Part shown: positions 11,994-24,091 of the stretch, in pieces
How positions within the stretch are numbered: position 1 is the first letter of the stretch
How the letters are laid out: each line of letters begins with the position of its first letter
Assembly (NCBI GenBank): GCA_947044405.1
Contig: CAMRHE010000330.1
Location: forward strand, 1,116,001 to 1,180,000
DNA: 64,000 nt
From: Leptodactylus fallax
Lineage: Eukaryota > Chordata > Amphibia > Anura > Leptodactylidae
Direction of reading: 5' to 3'
Made by a program: the position numbers and the translations under genes
The notes under the pieces: generated by a model
The model's database searches: none
Told to the model about the DNA's origin: nothing
What the model saw: only the letters and a program-made list of their open reading frames with translations

Positions 11994-12751
11994 CATTTCT
12001 GTAATATGCCTAATTAACCTATCTAACTTCCTTTTTATAGAAAACAGGCTGTAAAGTTTCCACTAGCAATGCTCTAAGCACTGCCAGAGAGAACGTGTCC
12101 CATATACCTGAACATAGTGCAGCATGTAGAGATGTAGCGTTTGACAAAGGGGGTGGTCACTTTAAATGGCCATATCTCTGGTTTTATACAACCTAGAAAA
12201 ATAGTTCTGGTATCACATAACATTCTCAGCTTTCACATGCTGCTCTAGTGATAAGAAAAACTGAGATATCAGTAGTTATTGTAATTTTATATGCAACATG
12301 AACGGCTGCATCTAAAGCACAAATTCATGACTGGGTTTTTAACTAGTAATATCTCAGGTTATTTTAGAGCTAATACTACAATCTTGGCAATTTACGAAAC
12401 CTGAGAATCTCAGTATTCATATGATACCAGAACCATCTAGGCTGTATAAAACTGGAGATACACCCATTTGAAGTGAAGAAAATGCTACAGCTCTACATAC
12501 TGGTAAAACAAATGTGTAAGGATTTTCCCAGCTCAGTTAAGTTAGGTTCACACTATCGTTGGGGTTTCCGTTCTTCAGGCGGAAAGAAAAGTCCTAATTG
12601 CAGGGGTTTTCTTCCTGCATATTTTAAGCAGAATAGGGGACACCGTCCCCAAACACTATGTGACTGCAGCCTTAGAGGGTTGCTGGGAAGAATTTTAGAG
12701 CCTGTTTATTAAAAGAAAGTTAGATAGGTTAACTAAGCATATTGCAGAAAT
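11994..12751. mobile_element. Large palindromic element interrupted by another MITE
   Basis: The left end 'atttctgtaatatgcctaat' at 11994 is matched in inverse by 'catattgcagaaat' ending at about 12751. Further inverse pairs run inward ('aacctatctaactt', 'aacaggct', 'ttttatac…cctag', 'ggtatca', 'attctcag') to a centre near 12330. The right arm is interrupted at about 12539-12675 by a GGTTCACAC-family MITE, so the palindrome is the older insertion. Confidence 0.65.
12539..12675. mobile_element. Partial GGTTCACAC-family MITE nested in a palindrome
   Basis: Reads AGTTAGGTTCACACTATCG at its left, continues with 'ggggtttccgttc' and ends near 'gcagccttag'. Removing it restores the symmetry of the surrounding palindrome (11994-12751), which confirms it as an insertion. 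Confidence 0.6.
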
Positions 12752-13892
12752 ATGATAAAGAAACTATGCAGCAATAATTCCTAAATGGTTCTTTTTCTAC
12801 CTCTCTTGTATAATATAACATGATCTTGGTTTGTTAGTGACCTCTTGGTACGATTTTATATACCATAATTGCTTAGTTCTCCATGTCTTGTCGCTTTGCT
12901 CTCCACATACAATCCCTTAGACAATGGCTGTCATTTTGTTTTTGTTTCCCGGTGCACAGAAGCCTAACCTGAGTCATCATCATTACACAAGATGGCTCGA
13001 CCTCTATGTGAAATATGTATTACTGACACATGTATGACTTGGTTTGGAGTTAGATTCATCCCGGCTTACACTGGCCCAGGAGAATTTTGTTTTGCCGGGG
13101 TCACTAGCAGTTTGTTAAGACGCTTCTTCTCTTGTCGAAATAATTACAAGAGGATTTCACAGTTTTCATCTGCGCTGCGGCACCTTGGGACATAGACTTG
13201 GCTACTTTCTCTTTCCTGTGTCAGATATTCCCAGAAAGGTTGTTTTTGAATTACCACTTGAAAGAAATCATTGCCAGAGCACAGCAGGGAGCAGAGCGAG
13301 TGCAGCTTTGTCAAATTATTCTCCTTGGCTTAGTGGTAAAGGCGAGTGACATATAAAGTATATCATAATGTTCATTCATATGCAACATGTTGTCAGCATC
13401 GGGGAAGCTGTAATCCTCTGTCATTTAGTTAGTGTTGTTGAAAATAAAATGTATTGGAAAATATTCAGGATCTAAAATGAGACCAGTTAATGGGGCTTTA
13501 TATGTCTGGAAGGTTTTTTTTTTATATTATTTTTGTGTTTTTAAGGTTAGTTTATAAAGTTATTTAACCACTTATGAACTTTAGAAAGAACAAACATATA
13601 ATTCCAATCTCCAGCTACTACTACAATAAGGACTAGCCAAGGGCTCTGCATGGAATATCTGTCAAGAGTAAGGGTATGTTCACATTTGTCCATTGTGGAG
13701 CCAGAAGAATGTATTGAACAATAAAACAAATCCACCTAATGATGGAGAACATCCTAAGGGATCCCATTGACTATAATGGGGTCCACTGGGTATCTATTAT
13801 TATCTGACATTGCTAGACGCAAATGTCAGACTTGAAGAAACTTTTTAAGAAGGACTCTGCGCCAGACAGATGGGAATGTAACCTGACTGTTG
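12752..13892. other. Intronic DNA, largely unique
   Basis: No coding or repeat call except a weak 'gggtatgttcacattt' MITE-like end near 13673. The 12780-13480 portion is free of visible repeats and is a lesser conserved-noncoding candidate. Confidence 0.3.
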
Positions 13893-14112
13893 GCTTAGGC
13901 TGTGTTCACATCCATGACAGTGTGTCCGTTATTCTGTTCCGTCGGATGACCTGAACAACAGACACATGGACCCCTAAAATAGTGGACACCAATGGTGCCC
14001 AACAGACCCCATTATCTATAATGGAATCTGTTGGGTGTCCCTTCTTTTAAACTGAAACCATTGGATGAAAAAGTCAGACTTGCAGCACTTTTTTGTCCAG
14101 ATTTCCAATGGT
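13893..14112. mobile_element. Diverged GGTTCACAC-type MITE
   Basis: Starts TTAGGCTGTGTTCACATCC and contains the inner words 'ccccattatctataatgga' and 'gtccgtt', which link it to copies at 45-48 kb and 55.2 kb. The right end is unclear. Confidence 0.5.
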
Positions 14113-14152
14113 GTTGCAAGGCAAGAGTGTTAACCACTGAGCCACCATGATT
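14112..14152 (-). repeat. tRNA-like (SINE-type) fragment
   Basis: On the minus strand the segment reads 'ggtggctcagtggttaacac' followed by 'tcttgccttgcaac', which resembles a tRNA-derived 5' half with an A-box-like TGGCTCAGTGG. No B box, acceptor stem or terminator is visible, so this is a fragment of a dispersed tRNA-like repeat and not a tRNA gene. Confidence 0.4.
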
Positions 14153-14688
14153 TTCCAAGCATTGTCTTGCCCTATTACTGGATTGCTCTCACTTCTTTTA
14201 CATGCAATATATCAGTATAGGTTCAACAAAGGGAAATCCACTATTTCAAAATTGTCATTTAACCTATACAGTGAAATCTTTGTGAAATGACACTCCAAAC
14301 TGCATCAACAAGTAGCCTTCTAGAGTCATAGGCAGTTTAAACAAAATGGCCAGTGAATACTTTTTATGGTGGAGTTGAAAATCTGTTGCAGTTAATCTGG
14401 TCTGGATAAGGGGTTAGGGTTCACAAACAAGTGGTAATTTTGAGAGGTTTTCCCTTTTTTGTCTATAGATCCTAAGCAAGCCTATGTGTCTCCATGGCTA
14501 CAGACAACAAATAAATCCTTAGTAGTCTGATCCTGCAGTAACGCTACCTTTCATCTGCCTTCTATGTCTTGCTAAAGGTTTTTTTACACTGATGTGTGGA
14601 CTGACCATCATCAACTGATAATAAACATGTTGATCGGTGCTTGTTTACATAATGCATGTATTGAATATTGGTGGCATATCCTTAATCA

Positions 14689-15066
14689 TTAAAGGGGTTG
14701 TCCAAGAAGTTGGAATTTACTTACCTGATTCAGGGATTGCTGATGATGGACCGAGCGTTCTGGCCACGTCACCACCCCACAGGTCATGTGATCCAAAGCA
14801 GTGTTCTGCCTGCCCCTCTTCCTCCTTCCCCGTTCTTACAAGTAATTCATTACCTGTACTATGACTATAATAAAGTCAGCGCTCAGCCCTGTGAGATCCG
14901 GAGAGGAGGGTGCGGTGTGACGCAGGGGGGCAGAGCAACCTGGGGGTGGAACACTGCTTTGGATCACATGACCCAGGGTTTGGGACAAGGCTGGAACCCC
15001 CAGCTTCATCATCAGTGATCCCCAGACCAGGCGAATAAATTACAACTCCCCAGACAACCCCTTTAA
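14689..15066. mobile_element. T2/Kolobok-type MITE, 378 bp
   Basis: TTAA lies at both borders. The ends are TTAAAGGGGTTGTCC and GACAACCCCTTTAA, and the two halves mirror each other well inside the element ('gattgctgatgatgg' against 'catcatcagtgatcc'). The open frames read inside it are by-products of this symmetry. Confidence 0.85.
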
Positions 15067-16195
15067 TACTGCATGATAGAAGCAATCAGCTGACAAACAA
15101 GTTTTTTCCCCTTTTTTTGTCGATTCGGGAACACAATTACGTTCCCAATAATTGGTCCAGTATATGGGCCCTGTAATATACCTTTTAGTTATTAAATTTA
15201 GGATTAAATTATACAGGGTTTGTTGTCTGTATCATTTCTGTACCATGGTAACGCATATGGTAGATCTGCCAGGGAGCTGTAGACACAATATGATATGATA
15301 TGATAATTTTTATTCAATAGTATTTACAAAGTTGCTTTACAAAAATAGTCAAACGACAAGTTAAGCTCATCTTCATTTTAACAATGAACGTACATTCATA
15401 TAGACATAGTAACAAAATAAAAATAAACTAAACAACAGATGAGTGATGATTCATTTCATTTGCATGGCGTGTTTGTGTAGTGAGAATTGTTCTCCAATTT
15501 CCTAGCAATGAGTTAACCATTTAAAGAAAGAGAATAAAATAACACAAACCTCTGCACACAGCCAGCATACTCAATTCACAATATATATTTTGGCTTCAGC
15601 GCAAATGCAACAAAGAGGTTGAACAATTTAATCCGGGACCGGTCATTAATCTGTCAACACTAAATATTCCTTATATAATGACGGCTAAGATGTCCTTTGA
15701 GCAATGCATTATGCAAAAATGATTTGTCGTGAACTCCCTGTATTACGCTCTATCAATCTATCAGACTAAATCATGTTTTTTAGCTGAAATAAAATGTTTC
15801 TTTCAGATCCATAGCTGTTTTTTTACAATACACTATAATATCAGTTGCACGGAATGAACAAAATTGTGCAAGTTCTAAACTTGTTCTAAGTGTCTGTTTC
15901 TAATGTATGTTATACCAATGGAAAAATACAAAACTTAACATGTTACAATTGAATCTAGAAATAATATGTTCATGATTAAATGGGGCCCCAGGTAAGGTCC
16001 TAGTCCAGGGCCAGTTGGTACAATCACAATTTTGACTATTACTGGTCTGTTACTATGATAATTTAATCCTTTATTAATAATTAATAAACATACATAAAAT
16101 ATTGTTAGCTCTGGTTTGTACGATACATAAAAATGTGTTATTGCGTACATTGTTATCATTGGTTTTGGGTTATTCGGAGCTTAGTGTTTAGATGC
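15067..16195. other. Intronic DNA, nothing recognised
   Basis: AT-rich, with a short 'atatgatatgatatgata' run near 15288-15306. No gene or transposon end was identified. Confidence 0.4.
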
Positions 16196-16465
16196 GGAAA
16201 GTCTAATTAATTTTGAGTACTCATGACCCTTTCTAAGGATAGGTGATCAATATCAGATTGGTGGGGATCTAACACACGACACCCCCAATGATCAGCTGTT
16301 CTTAGCAGGATAGAGCAGGAAGCAGACAGCTCCATTCTCTGTGTAGTGGCTAATCCGTGTCACTGCAGCTTACCGCACATTAATGTGAATGGGAGCTGAT
16401 CTACAGTAACATGTCCTGGCCACTACACGGAGAACGCAGCTATCTGCTTCCTGCTCCATTCTCTG
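16196..16465. repeat. Old dispersed repeat related to the T2-type element at 38.3 kb
   Basis: Contains 'ctaaggataggtgatcaata' and 'gaatgggagctgatc' in the same order as related words at 38.4-38.6 kb, with partial inverse symmetry ('agcaggaagcagacagctcc' against 'gctatctgcttcctgctcc'). Terminal TTAA borders are not preserved. Confidence 0.4.
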
Positions 16466-17234
16466 TCTCTGTGTATTGACTGCTAAAAACTGTTGGATTT
16501 TAAGGCAATGGCCATGGCTGCATCAATGCCAGATGGTCTCAAGATGGTGGAGCAGCTGAGAAGACAGGTAGTACTGCTCTACTATCTTCTATGGTCAGTA
16601 CCAAAGTACTCCTATCAGGCTTATACACAGCTTGAACAAAAACCAAAGATCCGGCTTCACTCCTGACTCCCTCACTCCTGCAGCAGGGAACCCATATATT
16701 ATGGGTTTTGCTTTTTTTTTTTTTCTTTTCAATCATATCATTAGAGGTAAACGTCTTTAATTAAAGGCAACCTACCGCCTCTCCTAATATGTGCTTTTTT
16801 AGTATTCCTTTTTTTAATTAACAATTATGGAGCATTTTTTTCTTAGAACTCCGTGCTGTTCTTCTGTCATTGCTCCTAGAATTTTTTTTTTAAATATATT
16901 GAGTGTTGCCAGTTTGGAATGTGTCACTACACACTACACAGTCTTACATTGTCCAATCAGTTTAAGACTATGTAGGGTCACACCTCATTGACAATGGGGT
17001 GGTTACACCCAGTTGTCACTTTATTCATAAATTTCTAAGATGAATAACAGAGGAATGGCACAACACAGAACTATGAGAAAAGATATAGCTGGTGTTTGCG
17101 AATACAGGCATTTACTGAAACTGACATCTCAATAAAGATGGCAAGTTTTCTTTCAATACTGCACTTTAGACACCTGATCTGAAGAGCTATTGGAATGGTG
17201 GGGGTTACACACCTCAGGCGATCAAAAGTAGCGT
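16466..17234. other. Intronic DNA with degraded repeat fragments
   Basis: TTAAAGGCAACCTACC near 16761 looks like a transposon end without a visible partner. No coding sequence was recognised. Confidence 0.35.
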
Positions 17235-17790
17235 TACCATACTGTATGACATTATTTTAGGAACCTATAGGACTATAATTTATTAACTGTATGGCACTAT
17301 TATTTTGACACTATATGGCATTTTAATATGAGGACTTTATAGGACTATTATTTTTGTTTACTGTATGTCATTATTATTTTGACACCTTATGGTATTATAA
17401 TATGAGGACTTTATAGAACTATTATTTGTTCACTGTATGTCACTATTTTTTGACACAATATGTCATTATAATATAAGGACTTTATAGGACTATAATTTAT
17501 GAACTGTATGGCACTATTATTTTGACACTATATGGCATTATAATATGAGGACTTTATAGGACTATAAATTATGAACTGTATGGCACTATTATTTTGGTAC
17601 CATATTGCATTATAATATGAGGACTTTATAGGACAATAAATTATGAACTGTATGACACTATTATTTTAGTACCATATGGCATTATAATATGAGGACTTTA
17701 TAGGACTATAAATTATGAACTGTATGACACTATTATTTTAGTACCATATGGCATTATAATATGAGGACTTTATAGGACTATACTTTATAT
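17235..17790 (+). repeat. Minisatellite with a unit of about 72 bp, 7-8 copies
   Basis: The anchor 'aggactttatag' recurs near 17331, 17405, 17476, 17548, 17620, 17691 and 17764, giving intervals of 71-74 bp. Each unit also contains 'gaactgtatg', 'cactattatttt' and 'atatggcattataatatgag'. The later units are more alike than the first ones, so the array probably grew at its right side. Confidence 0.9.
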
Positions 17791-18680
17791 AGTATATAAA
17801 TTAATAATATAATTTTGGTAATGTGGTTGTTTTAAAGAAACACTGTTTTTAAATAAATGTTTTACTAGCTAATGAAGAATAAAATAACTCTCACATATGA
17901 TTTAGAGGTCTTCTGAAATGTTATCGACTTAAAGAGTTCAAAAACCAAAGTCATTCCTTTCCGTGTCTATGAAGAGTTTATGAGAATATTACATAAATAA
18001 ACAGCTCTGAATGCCTGCCTTATTTAATTTAATCGACTAATGGAATTGCTTTCTAAATTCATGAAGCTTATCATAGATATTATGAAAATCCTTTGGCTTC
18101 TGCTGCAATAAAGTCACTGCTTAGATCTCAGCTGAAGTATAGAAAACACATACAGAGAAAAATAGACACTATGAAAAAAATGACATAGTAAATAAAAAAA
18201 GCTGGAAGGGAAGAAGAACATATGTGAATAATGGGGTACTGTAAGTAATAACATGTATTCACTATTCAGGTTAAAGGGGAGAAATTAAATGGATGCCAGA
18301 AATTCATATTTGAAAAAGGCAAAATTTAGCAGGTGAAAACATTACGAATAGTCAGCACAGACTCTATGGAACAGTAAGGACTGTCAGATAACTGGGGTTC
18401 ATGTGAATAAAATGTGCTTTATGATCGGTCTGCCTCCATTGCTGAGATATTAGCATTTTTCTTGATGTGTAATGAGCTGTTTGGTGCAATGAGGGTATCA
18501 CCATTGCTCCTATTGTATCAGAAAGCTATGCTTTCCATTTCCCAGTCCCTCCCTGCCCCCTTGCTCTGATTGACATATACATAGCCTGGCCCTGTCAATC
18601 ATAGCAAGAAAGTGGTTCTTTAATACAATGAGAGCATGGGTGATGCCCTGGATGTACTATGGATCATCTTTGCTGGGGTC
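17791..18680. other. Intronic DNA, nothing recognised
   Basis: No coding frame or repeat end was identified up to the left edge of the L2-like element. Confidence 0.35.
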
Positions 18681-19430
18681 TGTTACTCATCCAGCTGCTA
18701 CCTACAGAAGTATTCTGACGACTCTGCAATAGTGGGTCTCATCACAGATGACGATGACAGGGAGTACAGAGAACTAAACCGGGATTTTGTGGACTGGTGC
18801 CACTGGAACCACCTGAAGATTAACGCGGGGAAGACCAAGGAGATGGTGGTGGACTTCCGTAAAGGCAGATGCCCTCCTAAACCAGTGGACATCCTGGGGA
18901 CGGGCATCGAGATTGTGAACACCTATAAGTACCTGGGTTTGCTCCTTAATAATAAGCTGGACTGGGCAGATCATATGGAGGCCCTGTACAGGAAGGGCCA
19001 CAGCAGGCTCTACCTGCTTAGGAAGCTGAGAGCCTTTGGAATCCGGGGGGCACTTCTTAGAACTTTCTTCAACTCGGTAGTGGCATCAGCCATCTTCTTT
19101 GGAGTGGCCTGCTGGGGGAGCAGTATATCAACCAGGGACAGAAATAAACTTGACAAGCTGATTAGAAGGGCCAGCTCTGTCCTGGGGAGCCCACTGGACC
19201 CAGTGCAGGTGGTGGGTGACAGAAGGATACTGTCCGTGGTGAGTTCCATGCAGAAGAAGAAGTCCCATCCCATGCATGAGACTGTGATCGCGCTGAGCAG
19301 TACTGTCAGTGACCGACTGCTCCACCCTAGGTGTGAGAAGGAGCGCTATCGGAAGTCTTTCCTCCCCACCGCAGTTAGGCTGTACAACCAACACCGACCT
19401 AAGCGGAGATCATTAAACACAGAGAACTGA
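18681..19430 (+). pseudogene. L2-like reverse transcriptase, C-terminal fragment
   Basis: The reading frame is open from the junction to its stop. The YSDD catalytic box (RT motif C) is followed by the thumb-like region with LKINAGKTKEMVVDF and YKYLGLLLNNKLDW, then a C-terminal region ending in RRSLNTEN. RT motifs A and B and the endonuclease are absent because of 5' truncation. The first 17 or so residues of the apparent frame come from flanking DNA. It differs from the 31.5-kb copy at only about six residues over some 250, so both copies are young; this one cannot be functional alone. Confidence 0.88.
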
Positions 19431-19624
19431 AATATCTCTCTGCCTGTTAAATCCCCCCCCCCCCCTCTGCTACGCCCTATCTGTCTGTCTGCTATTAATG
19501 TAATGCCTCTCACCTTGGAACATTCCTGTACATGTTGTATTTGTATTTGTATCTGCTTATCTTTGCTGCTGTAACACACTGAATTTCCCCATTGTGGGAC
19601 TATTAAAGGACTATTATTATTATC
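18681..19624 (+). mobile_element. L2-like non-LTR retrotransposon, 5'-truncated, copy 1
   Basis: Sequence homologous to the copy at 31338-32640 begins at about 18681. It covers the C-terminal part of the reverse transcriptase and a short 3' UTR, and ends in an (ATT)n tail. The 3' UTR includes a poly-C run (19449-19464) and the phrase 'gaatttccccattgtgggac', typical of L2/Rex1-group elements in fishes and frogs. 5' truncation is the usual result of incomplete target-primed reverse transcription. Confidence 0.88.
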
Positions 19625-20698
19625 AGAACAAGGCGAAACAGCAATAGACAGGTGTAAGCTGACACCGGATCATGTTTTATTGTTAGGGCTGTAAGTATAC
19701 AGAAAATAAAACAAAACAGCAACAAAAGAAAATCCTTACATGTCTGCCATTTACTAACATATAACACTAGCTAGCAGTTGGAGAGCTCCTCCCTGCCAGC
19801 TTCACCAAACATAACAACATCCAGCAACCTTTTGCTCACATGTATCTCTCAGACAGACAGGCTTCCCTAGGTTCATACTAGCATTGCCTCTCCATTGTTC
19901 ACAGAGAGGCAGATCACTAAAATAGCAGTAATACACAGATTCTGACAGACTCCATTGACTATAATTGAGTCCGTCTAATGTCCGTCATTTTGAAACTGAA
20001 GGAAAAAGTTCTTCCTCCGCCGATTTTCAGGTGGTCACTTCCACAAAGTCTCCAATAGATGTGAATGTGTCCCCAGGAGAGCCTCTACCTGCTTCATCAC
20101 ATAGGAGAGTAACCTGGGAGAAATATACCTCTCCTCCACAACCAATCCTGCACAGGTGTCACACAGCTCATTAGCATATCAAGCCAAAAAGCTAATATCT
20201 CATCAACAGAGACATAAATAGGGCTGCAGGAAAAAAACATGTTTATTCATGTGAAATCCATCTATCTGACCTTGCTTATAGTTCAATAGGGGATGTTCTG
20301 GTGACAGACTCCCTTTAAAGAGGCTGTCCAAAAAGACATAAAGTTTTTTTTATTGGTTTCTATATATAAATAAATGAAACTCACCAATATAATTTAACTA
20401 TGAAACCTCTATGGATGTCCTGATTTTTGTGCTAGACCCTTGTCCCAGAAGTTGCACTTCTCCTGTTGTTGCGATACAGGGAAAGAGCTTACTCCTTCAT
20501 TTTGTGTTGGTGATATGCTATATTTGGTTTAGTAAACCCATTAACAAAAGCTTACGCATACACTCTGGGTTGGTGAGGGGCCTAAAGGAGGCGCCTCTCA
20601 GACTTAGCTCAATAGCAAGCCCCTTCTGCATAATTTCTAATGTGGAGTTAGAGAAGTAGCTGGATTAAATAATGAAGTAAGTGAGACAGCCAGCCTCC
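19625..20698. other. Intronic DNA with an isolated T2-type right end
   Basis: 'gacagactccctttaaag' near 20302 looks like the right end of a TTAAAGGGA-type MITE (compare 29704-30152), but no left partner was found. A diverged 'ccattgactataattgagtc' MITE remnant lies near 19951. No gene. Confidence 0.4.
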
Positions 20699-20880
20699 TT
20701 TAAAGAGAGCCTTTCATCACCTCCACCATCCCCAGTTCTTAGCATCATTTATTAGGCACCGCTCCACTAATTTGGCACAGTTGGAATTTTTCCATTAGCC
20801 CCTACCTGATCCATAAGTGGAGTTAGTTTTGGTTCCTGATATGCTATTCACATGTGCAGATATATTTGTCACAAGGTAAC
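20699..20880. mobile_element. Half copy of the TTTAAAGAGGACC family
   Basis: Begins TTTAAAGAGAGCCTTTCATC and contains 'ggcacagttggaattttt' and 'gttagttttggt', both also present in order in the complete copy at 55895-56298. The right half is missing or too diverged. Confidence 0.55.
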
Positions 20881-22800
20881 CATATTTTCAAAAAACAAAA
20901 TCACAATTTTGTGATATTGTGTCACAAAGTGATATGCTATATGGGTCTCTCTGTGGGCACCCTGCGGTTGTGTTATGAATCGCCACCTGTCAAGCATTTA
21001 GCTAGCATGTCGTAATGTTTTATTGAATTAGATTAATGAGAAATTAGAGCTAGATTAAGGGTGGACACACCTTTTATATAAAGATAAAGCAAACACAATA
21101 AATATTATATCTCAACTGCTCATAATTAAAATTTCCAGTGGGCATGGTGGACATTTGGAATTTTAAGATATAAGGTAAAAAACATCTTCTTCTTTATCCG
21201 ATTTATCAGATGATTTAATATTTCCATTATACAGTCAGAGCTGCAGGACTCCACAATCAGGAACCGCAGTTTGGGAATACATTGGCTTAGGTCCTATTTG
21301 TGTGATAAGGCTTCATGTAACACCTCGCTGCTGTTTACTGTTAGTGATCTTTGAACCAAATCAAAAATAAGTGTTTTGTGACGGCCGCAGATTGCTCTCG
21401 GAGAGCACAGAGCATAGACCACTGCTCCTTACGGGTAAATGCTATGCTGAGAGGAGCAGCGGTGTTATTTAACTCCTTGCTTATAACAAATTTTTACAGA
21501 TGTGCATATATCAGCTGTGTGGTGGTTGTGATTGTTCTCTGGGTATATGAAAGTGTAATATCTATAGTTCATTTCTGTAGAATAAAATGGAGCATGTGAT
21601 ATACAATAATAGCAATTTGATGGCTCCTATATAAGACACATCTGTTTTGTTGAGGGGCTTCTTCATTGTCACCCATTTATTATGTGTTTTAAAAGAATTG
21701 TTTTAAAATTTTGGAAAATTAGTAAAAGTGACGGCTCATTCTGGCTGTGATTTGTGGCATGTCATGAAATTGTTTTCAGTTGGTTGTCACTGTATCCTGG
21801 GTAATGAATAACTAATGTATTTATGACCACAGTTAAGAGCAATGGACATAAATCCACAGACAAGACCAGTGTCAGAAACAGAGGTACTGTATTTCCTTCT
21901 CAGTATTTATTTCTATATCCATAGAATACACTATAAATAGATGTGGGTCCCACCTCTAGGACCCACATGTATCCTGAGAATGGGCTCTGTGTCCTCAAGT
22001 GAATGGAAAGGGGCTGCGCATGTCTCTCCATTCACTTGTACGAGAGGAGTGACCTCTCTCCATTCAGTTGTTGGCATAGGTGGGGCTTCATGCTTGAGAT
22101 AGATGTAGATCCAAGAGGAGAAACTTACACCTATCAGCTATTTATGGTATATCCTATGGATAAAACTATAAATACTGAGATTGGAAAATCCCTTTAACTT
22201 GAAGCTCCTGAGCCCAATACAAAAACTAACTTTACCACCCAAATACCATATACCATTCACAAAACCAGTGGGTCTTTATAAGGTATTATTGTGCCCCCTA
22301 AGGTAGTAGGGCCTAAATGTCACAGTAATCTCTACACCCTCTATTGATGTGCCCCTGTATATTATCAAAGTGAAGACAAATGTATGTGCTCAAGCACAAT
22401 GATAATGTATTCATGAATACAGTCAGGGGCAATATACTGTATGTATGGCCAAAAACAAGATCAATAAACATATAGCTAAAGGCAAAACTAATATACTGTG
22501 AGTATGGTTACAGACTAGATTAAATTGTAACACACATGTATGTATCACAAACCATTGTATGTATAGTCGGAGGTAAGACCATGTGGTCAAAGACATGGCA
22601 ACAGAACCATATGGCCCCATACATGACCAGTGCACATAGGACCACTGTCAAAATCAATGTTTGTAGGGCTAGTAAACAGACCAAAGAACTTACAGTATAG
22701 ATAGAGACAAGGACAATGTACGTATGGCTAAAGGTAGAACCATTGTATATGTGACTGCAGTACAGATCAGTCAACATTTAGCTACCACCAAGACAAAAAT
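20881..22800. other. Intronic DNA, mostly unique
   Basis: A segment near 20900-21000 ('tttgtgatattgtgtcac', 'gtggttgtgtt'-like words) resembles 11400-11480 and is probably a diverged dispersed repeat. No coding sequence was recognised. Confidence 0.35.
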
Positions 22801-22802
22801 AC

Positions 22803-22829
22803 TTAAAAATAAATAAATAAATAAATAAA
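22803..22829. repeat. (TAAA)n microsatellite
   Basis: About six TAAA units. Confidence 0.85.
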
Positions 22830-22845
22830 TCACAATATGCATTGC

Positions 22846-23070
22846 ATTCTAAATAACTTAGAGGGCTATCCAGCCTTTTATCTTTAGGACAGATCATCAA
22901 TATGAGATTGAAGGGGGTCCTGGCACCCTTGCTGATCAGCTCTGAATGCTCCTTCAACCGGACTGCAGATTAGCCAAGGGTTGAACCCCCAATCTATCTA
23001 ATGTTGATGGCCTATACTAAGAATAGGCTACCAATTTTAAAAGCCTGGATAACTTATTGAAGCCAAGGTG
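22846..23070. repeat. Diverged inverted-repeat element
   Basis: The ends 'agggctatccagcctttt' and 'aaaagcctggataactta' are inverse of each other. Inside, 'gatggcctatactaagaata' is the uninterrupted form of the sequence split by the MITE at 7389-7561. It probably belongs to the T2-type MITE group, but its TTAA borders are not preserved. Confidence 0.5.
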
Positions 23071-24091
23071 GCCTACATAACCCAAACTAAGGGATAACCT
23101 TTCAACACATATATGTATTTTTCTATTTTGTGGTTTTGGTCCAAGTCTGTCATTATGTTACAGTTAGATTACAGAAACTACAATAGACAGATTTGTTGCA
23201 CCAGATCATGGGGTATATTTATAGGCATAATCTGTCAATGCATTGATAACACTGTGGCACACAGACATTACAATCTCCACCGCAACACAACAAGTGCTGG
23301 GCCTGACAATGATATTTTGCTGCATTGAAAACAGCAGGATTACATTTTTACTTGGCTGTATTGATTTGGAGTCATTGCCTGGGTAAGGTTATTGTGTCTT
23401 GCACAGCAGTTAGTCTCAGCTGGTAAAATCTCTTCATCTATTCAATTGAAAGGAAACGTTTATGGACAGGAAACTGTGATGTTACCATAGCATCGGAGTA
23501 ATGTGAAGATGTCATTGTTGGAGAGCCATCTAGAAAATGAGTGAACATTTGGCTGGTCATTGCAAGAACCCCAGTATTTTCCTGTCTGTAGAAGTGTCAG
23601 CTTAGTTGTCAACTTTGTTACATTAAAGGCTTGCCAAAATATCACTTTGGTGAATTCCATTAGATCAGACCTCTCCATGATCTGGAAAAAAAATCACTAA
23701 AATAAGGGTTCAGACCAATAAAATGTTTGCATACAATGTTGTGTGAGAGGTCTATGCATACATATATAGAAACAAATGGTTTCCATCACAAAAGCAAATA
23801 GACCCCTGTTCTGATAATACAGATGTCATCATCCTAATAATATGACAGTCTGGTGAATGTTCCTCCTCCTATACAGCTCTTACAGTCTCTTATTTGCTAA
23901 TGTTTAGGTCCCTGCGGAGAGACAACTTTCTGCATGTTTTCAGAAGTCATCGAAGGGCAGGACAACCAGATTTGGGTCTCAGGGATGTAACTTTGGGGGT
24001 GCAGAAGTCGCAGTTACACGGAATCAAAATGGCAGACTCATAAATTGTACATCAACTAAAACAGGTATACAGAAAAAACACACACAGGAGC
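23071..24091. other. Intronic DNA, nothing recognised
   Basis: No coding frame, tandem array or transposon end was identified. Confidence 0.35.

Noticed and set aside
13322..13350. 'ggcttagtggtaaaggcgag' resembling a tRNA A box
   Set aside because: No cloverleaf, no B box and no terminator follow.
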